64,000 nucleotides of DNA from Acidobacteriota bacterium (lineage in GTDB: Bacteria; Acidobacteriota; Blastocatellia; Pyrinomonadales; Pyrinomonadaceae). Location of the stretch: the NCBI GenBank assembly GCA_020199775.1, contig JAIVJZ010000001.1, forward strand, positions 186,001 through 250,000, read 5' to 3'. Positions 25,665 through 34,779 of the stretch are shown piece by piece. Positions within the stretch are counted from its first letter, which is position 1. Every line of letters begins with the position of its first letter. The translations under genes were made by a program, and so were the position numbers. The notes below the pieces were generated by a model. That model did no database searches and was not told where the DNA came from. It was given only the letters and a program-made list of their open reading frames with translations.

Positions 25665-26102
25665 ATGCGCGCTGCCGCAGCCGAAACGATCATGTCTCTA
25701 GCTCGCATCCTGATCGCCGACGATTACGATGATAACCGCGAACTCTTGCGCCTGATGCTGGAGAGCGCGGGCTACAGCGTGCGCGAGGCGCGCGACGGGA
25801 ACGAGTTTCTCGCGGCGGCGCAGGCCGAACTGCCCGACATCGCCCTCATCGATCTCTCGATGCCCGTCCTCGACGGCTGGAGCACGCTCGACGCCTTGCG
25901 CGCCGACGACCGGACGCGCCGCCTGCACTGCATCGCCGTGACGGCCTTCGCCGCCGATCAAGATCGCCAGCGCGTCCTCGACGCGGGCTTCGACGCCTAC
26001 CTCGCCAAACCCTATCGCTCCAAAGACCTCCTCGATCTGGTCGAACGTACCCTCCTCGAAAGCCGGACACGCGACGGCCGCCCCGGCGAAGACGACCATT
26101 AA
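25665..26102 (+). CDS. Single-domain response regulator (CheY-like)
   Basis: The 145-residue protein is a receiver domain with no output domain: acidic pocket ILIADDYDDNRE, phospho-acceptor aspartate in IALIDLSMPVLDG, Thr/Ala switch IAVTAFA, and lysine in AYLAKPYRSKDLL. It probably relays phosphate or allosterically controls a partner protein. ATG 25665 has AAAGGG 9 nt upstream. An ATG at 25692 begins closer to the domain but has no Shine-Dalgarno. No histidine kinase is nearby, so it is an orphan. The gene at 26143 follows by 40 nt. Confidence 0.85.
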   Translation: MRAAAAETIMSLARILIADDYDDNRELLRLMLESAGYSVREARDGNEFLAAAQAELPDIALIDLSMPVLDGWSTLDALRADDRTRRLHCIAVTAFAADQDRQRVLDAGFDAYLAKPYRSKDLLDLVERTLLESRTRDGRPGEDDH

Positions 26103-26142
26103 AGCCTCGACCACCGACGGACGCCGCCACCGCCGCCGCCCC

Positions 26143-26433
26143 ATGCCCGAACGAAACAAAAACGCCGACGAAGCCGACCACGACCTGACGCCGGGGCGCA
26201 TCCTCGTCGCCTTCGAGAAGCTGTTCGGCGGCGGGCGCGGCGTCCAAAAGTTTGCGCGCTCCGGCCTGCGCTACGTCAAACTCGCGGGCGGCGCGTTGCT
26301 CGTCGAACAGAACCCCAAGAAGAAGAGCGAATGGGCGCAACTCGCCGCGCAAGGCCGACGCGTCGCGTGGGTCATGCGCGACGGCGAATACCTCGCGCGC
26401 GTCGTTGACGGCGAAGTCGTGATGCTCGATTAG
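26143..26433 (+). CDS. Small conserved-looking protein, function unknown
   Basis: The 96-residue soluble protein contains a basic-hydrophobic core (GRILVAFEKLFGGGRGVQKF, then YVKLAGGALLVEQNPKKKSE) and ends EYLARVVDGEVVMLD. I do not recognise it. It is 40 nt downstream of the response regulator on the same strand and has similar codon usage, so it is probably cotranscribed and could be part of the same signalling module. No signal peptide or membrane segment is seen. Confidence 0.6.
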   Translation: MPERNKNADEADHDLTPGRILVAFEKLFGGGRGVQKFARSGLRYVKLAGGALLVEQNPKKKSEWAQLAAQGRRVAWVMRDGEYLARVVDGEVVMLD

Positions 26434-26460
26434 AGTAAACGATGGCCGCGTGCGACCAGC

Positions 26461-28992
26461 TCAAGGGACGAACGTGATCTCGCTCGCGCCGTCCGGCAAG
26501 GGCAGGCGCAGGCGTCGCTCGTCGCGTGCGAAAGAGACGTTCTTGGCCTCGCGCCCGTCAACTCGTATCTCCTTCGGCCTCTCGTTCATGCCGAGCGCTT
26601 CGACGAAACTGACGGGACGCGCCTCGCGGAAGTCGCCGACGTGTTTGAGGCGTATGCGGTCGCCGCTTTGTGTGACGGTGGTGGTGCGCCACGCGCTGCG
26701 GCGATAGCCGTAGCCGTCGCCCGCGTCCTGATGGATGCGCCCCTCGCCCTGCGGCGCGCCGGAGACGACGACGACGGAGAGCGGCGCGCGCGCCATCTCG
26801 CCCGTGTGCTGGACTGCGGGTTGCACGGGAATGATCGCCCCGGCGCGCGCGAAGAGCGGGAGGCGCGAGAGCGGCGCGTCGATCTCCGCGGTCGTGCCGC
26901 CTTCGTAACGCGCGCCCGTCCACCAGTCAATCCAGGCATCGCCTTTGGGAAAATAGACGGGGCGTTTAATCGCGCCTTCGGTCAGGACGGGCGCGACGAG
27001 GAGGTCGCGGCCGACGAGGAATTGTTCGAGCGCGAGCGCGGGCGCGTAGGTGTTGTAGTCTGCCGGGTAGTTGAACCAGAGGGGACGCATGACGGGCATC
27101 CCGGTCTGTTCGTGCTCGCGGAAGAGTGTGTAGATGTAAGGCAGCAGTTGATAACGCAACTCGATGGAGGCGCGGTTGATCCGCTCGTGGGCTTCGCCGA
27201 ACGACCACGGCTCGCGCTCCTGCAAATTCGCGGCGACGTGCGAGCGGTAGAAGGGCGTGAGCGCGGCGGCTTGCAGCCAGCGCGTGTAGAGTTCCGCCGA
27301 CGCGTTGCCCACGAAGCCGCCCACGTCCGCGCCGACGAACGGCAGGCCGGAGACGCTCATGTTCGTGAGCATCGCCAGAGAGAGTTGCAGATGTTCCCAA
27401 CTCGGCACGTTGTCGCCCGTCCAGACGGCGGCGAAGCGTTGGACGCCCGCGTAGCCCGCGCGCGTCAGGACGAACGGGCGCGCGTCGGGGCGTAGTTTCG
27501 CGACGCCCTCGAAGGTCGCTCGCGCCATCTGCATGCCGTAGGTGTTGTGGTAGCGCGCGTGGTCGCCCGGCGCGCCGTCGCCGGAGTGGCGCACGTCGAG
27601 CGGGAAGGTCTTGGCCGGGTCGTGCATGACGCTCGGCTGCGGCGGGCGCGTGTCGGGCGGAAACGTCGCGGGCTCGTTCATGTCGTTCCAGAAGCCGCTG
27701 ACGCCCTCGTCCAGATGCCGCTTGTAGAGCGAACCGAACCACGCGCGCGCCTGCGGGTTCGTGAAGTCGGGGAAGGCGCAGACGCCCGGCCACACCTTCG
27801 CCTGAAACTCGCGCCCGTCCTTCGTCTGGTGGAAGAACCCTGCCGCGCGCCCTTGCGCGTAGGCCGAATAATTTTCGTCAACTTTAATCCCCGGATCGAT
27901 GATGAGGACGGTGCGGAAGCCGTCTTTCGATAAGTCACCCAGCATCTTCGGCGGGTCTGGGAATCGCGCCTTGTCCCACGTAAAGACGCGGTAGCCGTCC
28001 ATGTAATCGATGTCGAGATAGATCACGTCGGCGGGAATCTTGCGCGCGCGAAAGCCGCGCGCGACCTCGCGCACCTTCGATTCGGGATAATAAGACCAGC
28101 GCGACTGTTGATAGCCGAGCGACCAGAGCGGCGGCAGCGGCATGCGCCCCGTCAACTCGGTGTAGTCGCCGAGAACTTTCTGCGGCGTGCGCCCTTCGCC
28201 GCCCGTGAAGACGTAGTAGTTCAACTCGCCGCCCGCCGCGCCGAACGTGTAACGGTTCGGGGCGGTGCGTCCCATGTCGAAATGCGTGCGGTAGGTGTTG
28301 TCGAAAAACAGGCCGTAGGCGAGTCCCTGCCGGAGCGCGATGAAGAACGGGACGGACTGGTAGATCGGATCGACGCCCGGCGCGTAGGCATACGCGTCCG
28401 TATTCCAGTTGACCATCACCTGCCCCTGCCGCGACGTGGGCAGAGCCTTCTCGCCGAAGCCGTAATAAAACTCCAACTCGTCGCGCCGCTTCGACGCCTC
28501 AATCGCGCCGTTCTCCGTGTCGAACGAGACAGGCCGCGCCGCGTCGTCCGCGACCACGACGTTGCCGCGCGCGTCCAGCACCGTTAAGGTAAACGGCCGG
28601 CGGCGGATGACGATCTTCGCCCCCTCGACGCGCGTCGTGATCTCGATAGTGTCGCGCGTCTCTTTGATCAAGGCCGCCACGGTCTTCCGATCTCTCGACC
28701 ACACGGCATACGAATAATCGCGCTCGAACACGCCGCGCGGCGCGAGGCGCACGCGCACCACGTCCAAGTCGAAAAACGTGATGCCGGCGCGCGCGCCGCT
28801 CGACAGCGTGAGCGTCACGCCGTTCGTTTCGCGCGCGACGGCGGAGACATCGCCCGCCCCGCGCCACGCCGCGCGAGTTTCAACCGATGCGAAGCTGAAA
28901 ACGAACAGGAGGCCGAGAACCGTCGTGCATAGTCTTCGACGGCGACGACGCAGTTTATTGCCGAGGGCGGATCGTTCCCGGAGTAGATTCAT
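26461..28992 (-). CDS. Secreted glycoside hydrolase family 31 alpha-glucosidase
   Basis: The 843-residue protein has an arginine-rich start and signal segment (TVLGLLFVFSFASVETRA), an N-terminal beta-sandwich and the GH31 barrel. The catalytic nucleophile aspartate lies in GFWNDMNEPATF near residue 430. The region FVGADVGGFVGNAS and the substrate-pocket motif WTGDNVPSWEHL are typical. Family members hydrolyse alpha-1,4/1,6-glucosides or alpha-xylosides; the exact activity is not fixed. The start at 28992 overlaps the stop of the upstream small membrane gene (ATGA), so the two are coupled. Length is normal for the family. Confidence 0.9.
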   Translation of the reverse strand: MNLLRERSALGNKLRRRRRRLCTTVLGLLFVFSFASVETRAAWRGAGDVSAVARETNGVTLTLSSGARAGITFFDLDVVRVRLAPRGVFERDYSYAVWSRDRKTVAALIKETRDTIEITTRVEGAKIVIRRRPFTLTVLDARGNVVVADDAARPVSFDTENGAIEASKRRDELEFYYGFGEKALPTSRQGQVMVNWNTDAYAYAPGVDPIYQSVPFFIALRQGLAYGLFFDNTYRTHFDMGRTAPNRYTFGAAGGELNYYVFTGGEGRTPQKVLGDYTELTGRMPLPPLWSLGYQQSRWSYYPESKVREVARGFRARKIPADVIYLDIDYMDGYRVFTWDKARFPDPPKMLGDLSKDGFRTVLIIDPGIKVDENYSAYAQGRAAGFFHQTKDGREFQAKVWPGVCAFPDFTNPQARAWFGSLYKRHLDEGVSGFWNDMNEPATFPPDTRPPQPSVMHDPAKTFPLDVRHSGDGAPGDHARYHNTYGMQMARATFEGVAKLRPDARPFVLTRAGYAGVQRFAAVWTGDNVPSWEHLQLSLAMLTNMSVSGLPFVGADVGGFVGNASAELYTRWLQAAALTPFYRSHVAANLQEREPWSFGEAHERINRASIELRYQLLPYIYTLFREHEQTGMPVMRPLWFNYPADYNTYAPALALEQFLVGRDLLVAPVLTEGAIKRPVYFPKGDAWIDWWTGARYEGGTTAEIDAPLSRLPLFARAGAIIPVQPAVQHTGEMARAPLSVVVVSGAPQGEGRIHQDAGDGYGYRRSAWRTTTVTQSGDRIRLKHVGDFREARPVSFVEALGMNERPKEIRVDGREAKNVSFARDERRLRLPLPDGASEITFVP

Positions 28993-29228
28993 TGAAGTAA
29001 TTCCCGGATGCCCCGAACCAGCAGGCCGACGCCCGCAAGGAAAAAGCCGACGCCTGCCACCCGGCACAAGATTTTATTCATCGCTTCATGCTCTTGCAGA
29101 TACTTCGACTGCCGGCTCTTGAACCATGAATCGCCGCCGGGGCGCATCCCTTGATACACCAGCAGGACGCCGAGGCACGCGCCGAGCAGCCCGGCGAATA
29201 GTGCGGCGATGGCTTCACCCGTAGACAT
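28989..29228 (-). CDS. Small two-helix membrane protein coupled to GH31
   Basis: The 79-residue protein has transmembrane helices at about 5-24 (AIAALFAGLLGACLGVLLVY) and 55-76 (VAGVGFFLAGVGLLVRGIREL), with a charged cytoplasmic-type loop between. I do not recognise it. Its stop codon overlaps the ATG of the alpha-glucosidase gene, which argues that it is translated and that the pair forms an operon. Confidence 0.65.
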   Translation of the reverse strand: MSTGEAIAALFAGLLGACLGVLLVYQGMRPGGDSWFKSRQSKYLQEHEAMNKILCRVAGVGFFLAGVGLLVRGIRELLQ

Positions 29229-29265
29229 TCCATTTCGCTACTTAGTAGACATTCCATTTCGCTGC

Positions 29266-31065
29266 TTACTCGCCCGCGCGACCTGTCGATCCTTCGCGCT
29301 CATAAACGACGCGCCCGCCGAGAATCGTCAACACGGCTTCGGTCTGCAAAATCTCTTCGGGCTTGATGGTCAACAGGTCGCGCGAGTGGACGGTCATGTC
29401 GGCGAGCATGCCGGGCGCGAGTTGGCCTTTCTGCGTCTCTTCAAAAGAGGCGTAGGCGGATTCGGCCGTGTAGCAGCGGATCGCGTCGGCGATTGAGAGG
29501 CGTTCCTGCGGCCACCAGCCGCCGGGGGGGTCGCCCTCCGTGCTCTGGCGCGTGACGGCGGCGTAGAGGCCGAGATAAGGGTTGATGGGTTCGACCGGCC
29601 AGTCCGTGCCGAAGGGGACGCGGACGCCGAACGAGCGCATCATGTGCCACGCATACGCGCCCTGCACGCGATACTCGCCCAGACGATCCTGCGCCCAACG
29701 TTTGTCCGAGATGGCGTGCGACGGCTGCATCGAAGCGATGACGCCGAGGTCGCGGAAGCGCGCGAAGTCTGTCGGCGCGACCACCTGAGAGTGCTCGATG
29801 CGATGGCGTCGGCGGGCGTGCTCCTGTTCTATCTCGCGCTTCATCTCGTCGATCTCTTCTCTGCCGACCGACGCGTCCGTCACCAACGCGACGCCGATGT
29901 CGTGCGGATTGCTTTTGGCCGCTTTGAACCCGTCGAGCGCCATGCGGTTCGCGCGGTCGCCGATGGCGTGGAGGGCAATTTGAAACCCGGCGGCGTCGCG
30001 TTCGACGATCATGCGCGTGAGTTCTTCGGGCGGGCGGCGCGGGATGCCGCTGTTGTGCGGGTCGTCGGCGAAGGGCGCGAGCATGGCGGCGGTGCGCGAG
30101 CCGAGCGTGCCGTCAACGTAACCCTTGAGCGCGGTCAGCCGGATGACGTGCGGATCGATTTTGAACGACGCGAATTCGGCGCGCTGCCGTTTCAACTTCT
30201 CCAACGCGTCCTCGAAGTTTTGCCACTCCGCGACGCGCACCGTCAGTTTTCCCGCTTGCAGCAGTTCGCGATAAAGTTCGATGGCCTCGTAGCCGGAGTT
30301 GTCATGAATCGAAGTGATGCCGTAACGCCGCGCTTCGGCGAGCGCGCGTTCGGCGGCCTGCATGCGCTCGGCGCGCGACGGTTCAGGCACGACGCGCGCG
30401 ACGAGCGCGGCGGCCGTCTCTTTCAAAATCCCCGTCGGCTGCCCCGCGCCGTCGTGCAAAATCTCGCCGCCTTCGGGCGCGCGCGTCTCGCGCGTGATTC
30501 CGGCCTGCTTCAGCGCGAGCGTGTTCGCCCAACTCACGTGGCCGTCCACGCGCTGCACGAAGACGGGGTTGTTCGGGGCGGCCGCGTCGAGGTCGGCGCG
30601 CGTCGGCCACTGCCCGCCCCAGAGCGTGTGATCCCACCCACGGCCGAGAATCCACGCGCCCGGCGGCAGTTCGCGCGCCTTCGCCGCGATGCGCGCTTTG
30701 GCCTCCGCGAGCGTCTTCGCGCCGATCAGTTCGACGCGCAGCAGCGAGAGGCCGCCGCCGATGAAATGAATGTGCGCGTCGTTGAAGCCCGGCGTCACCA
30801 GACGGCCGCGCAGATCGACGGTGCGCGTGCCCGCGTAAGCGCGCGTGATCTCGGCGTTCGTGCCGACGGCGACGACGCGGTCATTCTCGACGGCGACGGC
30901 CTCGGCGATTGTGCCCCGCGCGTCGGCCGTAAAAATCTTGCCGTTCGTCAGGACGAGAGCGACGCGGCGTTGCGCCGTTGCGACTCCGGCGCGCGAGCGG
31001 TGCGCGGCGACGAGCAGCAGGGCGACGAGCGAGACGGCGATGGAGATGCGAAGTAGTTTCAACAT
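29266..31065 (-). CDS. Secreted YtcJ-like metal-dependent amidohydrolase
   Basis: The 599-residue protein has a signal sequence (ISIAVSLVALLLVAA) and an Amidohydro_3/YtcJ barrel. Metal ligands are suggested by NDAHIHFIGGG, a carboxylated-lysine region in TALKGYVDGTLGSRTA, the histidine in ALHAIGDRANRMAL and RHRIEHSQVV. The segment ENDRVVAVGTNAEI of the beta-sandwich precedes the barrel. Homologues act on N-substituted formamides or amides, but the substrate is unknown here. ATG 31065 gives a clean signal peptide; the upstream extension is rejected because it overlaps a terminator hairpin. It lies close behind the small membrane gene on the same strand. Confidence 0.85.
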   Translation of the reverse strand: MLKLLRISIAVSLVALLLVAAHRSRAGVATAQRRVALVLTNGKIFTADARGTIAEAVAVENDRVVAVGTNAEITRAYAGTRTVDLRGRLVTPGFNDAHIHFIGGGLSLLRVELIGAKTLAEAKARIAAKARELPPGAWILGRGWDHTLWGGQWPTRADLDAAAPNNPVFVQRVDGHVSWANTLALKQAGITRETRAPEGGEILHDGAGQPTGILKETAAALVARVVPEPSRAERMQAAERALAEARRYGITSIHDNSGYEAIELYRELLQAGKLTVRVAEWQNFEDALEKLKRQRAEFASFKIDPHVIRLTALKGYVDGTLGSRTAAMLAPFADDPHNSGIPRRPPEELTRMIVERDAAGFQIALHAIGDRANRMALDGFKAAKSNPHDIGVALVTDASVGREEIDEMKREIEQEHARRRHRIEHSQVVAPTDFARFRDLGVIASMQPSHAISDKRWAQDRLGEYRVQGAYAWHMMRSFGVRVPFGTDWPVEPINPYLGLYAAVTRQSTEGDPPGGWWPQERLSIADAIRCYTAESAYASFEETQKGQLAPGMLADMTVHSRDLLTIKPEEILQTEAVLTILGGRVVYEREGSTGRAGE

Positions 31066-31189
31066 GGGCGATTGGTCTTGTGCGTTCGGGTGCATGGTGT
31101 TGTTAATCCCGGCTACTGATTCAACGATGGCTTTCAACAGCTTCTTAATTTCTTCGACCTTTGAGGCCGAGACGCCTTGTACTATCCGA

Positions 31190-31231
31190 AAAATAAAAAA
31201 GAGATTGCAACAGGAGTGCTGCAATCTCTCT
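31190..31231 (-). terminator. Intrinsic terminator of the three-repeat protein gene
   Basis: On the minus strand, AGAGATTGCA and TGCAATCTCT form a 10-bp stem with a 10-nt loop. A TTTTTTATTTTT run follows directly. This is the clearest Rho-independent terminator in the window. Confidence 0.85.
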
Positions 31232-31295
31232 CAGGATTTATTGACACGAGCAATTCCCTTGCAACCGGGTGTAACTTACAAACGCGGTATGAACG

Positions 31296-32003
31296 CTACC
31301 GGCGCAGACGCGGTTTGACCGCTACCGCCCACTCACGACGTTTTGCGTCGTACCACATTTTCGCCCAGTCGCCTTGTCGCAGCGACGCCTTATAAATTCC
31401 CTCGGCGGACTCCCTTGTCGGAAAATAAATAATGCTCGCGCCGTTTGGAAGGTTGCCGCCATCGGCCGACGTAGTTGTCGTCGCCGTTCCGGGAGCGACC
31501 GAACCGTTGCCGGTCGGCAAGTCATTCCCGACTTCAACAGCCCATTGGCGGCGTCCGTTGTCATAAAACATTCTTGCGCTTTTGCCCCTACTTTGTTCGG
31601 CTCTGAGTTTCCCCTCGGCGTTTGACTTGTAACCGTAATAATAAATGTATGTGCCTGTTTGCGGCCTTGGGGCGGTCGTTGCATTCGGCGTCGGGGCGGT
31701 AGTCGGCCGAGTTGAGCTTGTCAGACCGTTACTGACATCAACCGCCCATTGCCGCCGCGCGTTGTCGTAATACATGCGCGCAGTTTTGCCGCGTCTCGTC
31801 TCCGCATTCAACTTCCCGACGGCGTTGGATTTATATGCGTAATAATAAGTGGTGATGCCGGTTTGAGCCTGCTGCTGTGCAACACCGGACTGAGCTTGAG
31901 CCGGCATCGTGAGGCTCGCCAAGAGCGTGAGGGCTAAACTCAGTTTCAACAATAATTTTGTGGGGTTGCTTTCCTTGATTTTGCTTGAGCGGCTAATTGT
32001 CAT
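31296..32003 (-). CDS. Secreted protein with three tandem copies of a WAV-ending module
   Basis: The 235-residue protein has a signal peptide (LLLKLSLALTLLASL then PAQAQ). Three related modules of about 42 residues follow, at about 47-90, 118-160 and 188-232. Each begins with an aromatic strand (TYYYAYKSNAVGK, YIYYYGYKSNAEGK, SIIYFPTRESAEGI), continues with ARM/AKM(Y/F/W)YD and ends RRQWAV or RREWAV. The spacing resembles SPOR-type repeats that bind glycan, but the sequence match is too weak to name. The strong AGGAGG and the terminator at 31190 make it a clean single-gene unit. Confidence 0.7.
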   Translation of the reverse strand: MTISRSSKIKESNPTKLLLKLSLALTLLASLTMPAQAQSGVAQQQAQTGITTYYYAYKSNAVGKLNAETRRGKTARMYYDNARRQWAVDVSNGLTSSTRPTTAPTPNATTAPRPQTGTYIYYYGYKSNAEGKLRAEQSRGKSARMFYDNGRRQWAVEVGNDLPTGNGSVAPGTATTTTSADGGNLPNGASIIYFPTRESAEGIYKASLRQGDWAKMWYDAKRREWAVAVKPRLRR

Positions 32004-32557
32004 TGGAGTCCTCCTGCTTTAGTTACCTAAAGTGATGCGCGCCGGTTTCCCTGATGGTAACGCTGCTTTTCTCAAGAGCAACTAAATATACGATGGAAGC
32101 GAACTTTATGGTTCTTGCACACAGGCTTGATGTCGCAGTGTATGTATCAAGATGATATGTGTCAAACTCAAAAAATGATTTGCGGTTCCTGCACGATGCA
32201 GTCGTGAAAGCAAATTTTCACCCGGTCTCATCCGGGCGACGTTCTTGGCGAGAAACCGCTATTTCAGTATCGAGGCGTCAACTGCAAGTACTTGTCTGCG
32301 ACGGGTTTGTGTATCAGCAACAACGTTACCTGTCGGTAAGCTGAACCTGATTTCCCCACTCGGTCGCGCCTCGTGCGTATAATGCTCTCCCCTTCGCGCC
32401 GAACTCAATAGCATCTCTCACACTTCGCCGCCGAACGAGTGAACCAAAACTTCCCGGCTGCGTGCTATCATCGAACGAAGTTTTCACATTTCAATGAGCG
32501 AGGGGCAAGAGCGGTTTTGCCCGGCACGGCGGCGGGCGACCGTTCGGCATTCACATC
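32004..32557. other. Intergenic region upstream of galE
   Basis: About 554 nt with no convincing gene. It contains a small hairpin (CTTTAG/CTAAAG, 32017-32032) in the leader of the minus-strand gene, a TATAAT hexamer at 32378-32383 and an extended -10 (TGCTATCAT) at 32463-32471 that may drive galE. The AT content is higher than in flanking genes. Confidence 0.55.
32463..32471 (+). promoter_or_regulatory. Candidate extended -10 for galE
   Basis: TGCTATCAT fits TGnTATAAT with one change and lies about 87 nt before the galE ATG. No good -35 is visible. Confidence 0.3.
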
Positions 32558-33538
32558 ATGCGCGTACTTGTGACGGGCGGCGCGGGCTACATCGGCAGCG
32601 TCGTGACAGAGGAGTTGGTGCGCGACGGCCACGAGGTCGTCGTCTATGACAGCCTCTACAAAGGCCATCGCGGCGCGGTGGTCGAAGGCGCACAACTGGT
32701 CGAAGCGGATTTGATGGACGGCGAACGCTTGCGCCGCGCATTTCGCGACCAGCGCACGGAGGCCGTCATTCACATGGCGGCCGATTCGCTCGTCGGCGAG
32801 TCGGTCACGAACCCGTCGAAGTATTACCGCAACAACGTCGTCGCCGGTCTCGCCCTGCTCGACGCGATGCACGACGCGGACGTGCGTCGCATCGTCTTCT
32901 CCTCGACCGCCGCCACCTACGGCGAGCCGGAGAAGCAGCCCATCGAAGAGTCAGACCCGACCAACCCGACGAACACCTACGGCCAGACCAAGCTCGCCTT
33001 CGAGCACGCGCTGCCGTGGTACGAACGCGCTTACGGCATCCGCTCCGCCTCGCTGCGCTACTTCAACGCGGCGGGCGCGACCGCACGCTGCGGCGAGATG
33101 CACGACCCCGAAACGCACCTCATCCCCATCATCCTGCAAGCCGCCGCGGGCAAACGCGACCGGGTCGAAATCTACGGCGAAGACTACTCGACGCGCGACG
33201 GCACCTGCGTGCGCGACTACATCCACGTCGTCGATCTCGCACGCGCCCACATCCTCGCTCTCTCCATACTCGACACCCGCAGCGCCGTCTACAACCTCGG
33301 CTGCGGCGGCGACGGCTACACGGTCAAAGAAGTCATAGACGTGGCGCGCGCCGTCACCGGGCGCGACATCCAAGTGCGCGCCGGCGCGCGGCGCGCGGGC
33401 GACCCGGCCTTCCTCGTCGCCAGTTCCGCACGCATCAAACAAGAACTCAACTGGTCGCCCCAATTCCAAGACCTGCGCCTCATCATCGAATCGGCGTGGG
33501 CATGGATGCAGGCGCACCCGGACGGCTACAGCGAATGA
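32558..33538 (+). CDS. galE: UDP-glucose 4-epimerase
   Basis: The 326-residue extended short-chain dehydrogenase has the NAD-binding GGAGYIGSVV at residue 7, the catalytic serine/threonine region FSSTAATYGEPE, YGQTKLAFE with the YxxxK catalytic pair, and RYFNAAGA. The C-terminal DGTCVRDYIHVVDLARAH is the GalE signature. It interconverts UDP-glucose and UDP-galactose for glycan synthesis in the cytoplasm. The length is typical. No Shine-Dalgarno is evident. It converges with the PfkB-kinase gene at a terminator palindrome. Confidence 0.92.
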   Translation: MRVLVTGGAGYIGSVVTEELVRDGHEVVVYDSLYKGHRGAVVEGAQLVEADLMDGERLRRAFRDQRTEAVIHMAADSLVGESVTNPSKYYRNNVVAGLALLDAMHDADVRRIVFSSTAATYGEPEKQPIEESDPTNPTNTYGQTKLAFEHALPWYERAYGIRSASLRYFNAAGATARCGEMHDPETHLIPIILQAAAGKRDRVEIYGEDYSTRDGTCVRDYIHVVDLARAHILALSILDTRSAVYNLGCGGDGYTVKEVIDVARAVTGRDIQVRAGARRAGDPAFLVASSARIKQELNWSPQFQDLRLIIESAWAWMQAHPDGYSE

Positions 33539-33539
33539 C

Positions 33540-33657
33540 GATTGCGGATTAGAAGAACCGAATAGAGAGATCACAAAGCAGGACTCGGAAGAATCGCGGC
33601 CGACCCGTCGAAGATTCCGAGTCCTGCTTTTTAGTCCGCACTCTATGATCCGCAATC
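33540..33657. repeat. Long composite palindrome with terminator core (convergent genes)
   Basis: The outer arms GATTGCGGAT and ATCCGCAATC and the inner arms AAAGCAGGACTCGGAA and TTCCGAGTCCTGCTTT (followed by TT) are perfectly complementary. The outer word matches the 874-957 element. Clear 7-nt tandem units are absent here. Confidence 0.8.
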
Positions 33658-33658
33658 T

Positions 33659-34612
33659 TTACGAAGTCTCACCTTCGGAGGCGAGGAATTGGTTCAACTC
33701 GTGGGCGGTCGGGAGGGCGGCGCGCGCGCCGAGGTCGCGGCATTTGAGGGCGGCGACGGCGCAGCCGTGGGTCAAGCAACTTTCGATCTCTTCGCCTTGC
33801 AGGAGGCCGTAGAGGAAGCCCGCGTGGAAAGCGTCGCCCGCGCCCGTCGTGTCGCGGCAGCCGCCGGGGACGGGGAAAGCCGTGCACTCGATGAACGCGC
33901 CTTCGTGGTAGAGTGCCGCGCCGCGTACGCCGAGCGTCATGCCGACGACGGCCGTGCGATGCAGGCGCGTTTTCAGTTCCGTGAGCGCGGCGCGCTCGTC
34001 GGAGATGCCGGTCAGGCGGCGCGGGAATTCGGAGGAAGAGATGAGCACGTCTATGAGCGGGAGGAGTTCGGGCAAGCCTTCGTAGATGTTGTCGATGTCG
34101 GCCGAGACGATTGTGCCCGCGGCGCGCGCTTCGCGTGCGAGGCGGGCGCAGGCCGGGGGGTCGTGCGCGTCGAGGTGCAGCACGCGCCCGCGCGCGGCGA
34201 ACCCGGCGGGCGCGTCGCCGGTTGCGTAGGCCAGCCGCGCATCTCGATCCCAGAGGATCGTGCGCTCGCCGGTGCGCGCGTCGATGACGATAAAGGCGAT
34301 CTGGTTGCGCGCGCCCTCGATTGTTTGGGCAAACTCTAAATCGACGCCTTCCGCCCGGAGCGTCTCAAGTCCGAATCGCCCTTCCGCGTCCGCGCCGAAG
34401 CGTCCGGCGTAAGCCGTGCGCAGGCCGAGACGCTTGAGCCCGACCATCGTCGAAGCCGTCTGCCCGCCCGCCGCCTGCACGTGCGTGTCGAAACGCGTCT
34501 TCGTGTCGAAGGCCGGATAGGCGTCCACGACGATCAAATGATCCACCGCGTTCAAGCCGAAGCCGACCGCGTCAAACTCTCTCTTCTCCGGTAGCGTGAA
34601 AGGGAATCGCAA
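33659..34612 (-). CDS. PfkB-family carbohydrate kinase (ribokinase-like)
   Basis: The 317-residue kinase has the ribokinase fold: FGLNAVDHLIVVDAYP near the N-terminus, QAAGGQTASTMVGLKRLG for substrate binding, and the anion-hole/catalytic signature RDTTGAGDAFHAGFLYG near residue 268, where the aspartate is the catalytic base. The substrate could be ribose, fructose, adenosine or another sugar and cannot be fixed. It is next to galE but convergent, so the two are not an operon. The TTG at 34612 has AGAGG about 11 nt upstream. Confidence 0.82.
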   Translation of the reverse strand: MRFPFTLPEKREFDAVGFGLNAVDHLIVVDAYPAFDTKTRFDTHVQAAGGQTASTMVGLKRLGLRTAYAGRFGADAEGRFGLETLRAEGVDLEFAQTIEGARNQIAFIVIDARTGERTILWDRDARLAYATGDAPAGFAARGRVLHLDAHDPPACARLAREARAAGTIVSADIDNIYEGLPELLPLIDVLISSSEFPRRLTGISDERAALTELKTRLHRTAVVGMTLGVRGAALYHEGAFIECTAFPVPGGCRDTTGAGDAFHAGFLYGLLQGEEIESCLTHGCAVAALKCRDLGARAALPTAHELNQFLASEGETS

Positions 34613-34779
34613 CTCAGGTTTTCCTCTCCGACTCTCGATGCGTTAAACTAACATTTAAAGTCGCCATTAGTCAGTTGTTCTTCGCATGCCCTCTGAACGT
34701 GAGGGGCGTGGTCGCCGCAGTTTTAAGTTTTCACCCGCAACTGACGACGGACAACCGATGACGGACGGCTTTGACAGCT

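Noticed and set aside
32159-32344. Plus-strand 61-residue open frame in the galE upstream gap
   Set aside because: No Shine-Dalgarno, no recognisable motif and no codon bias; the region is AT-rich non-coding.
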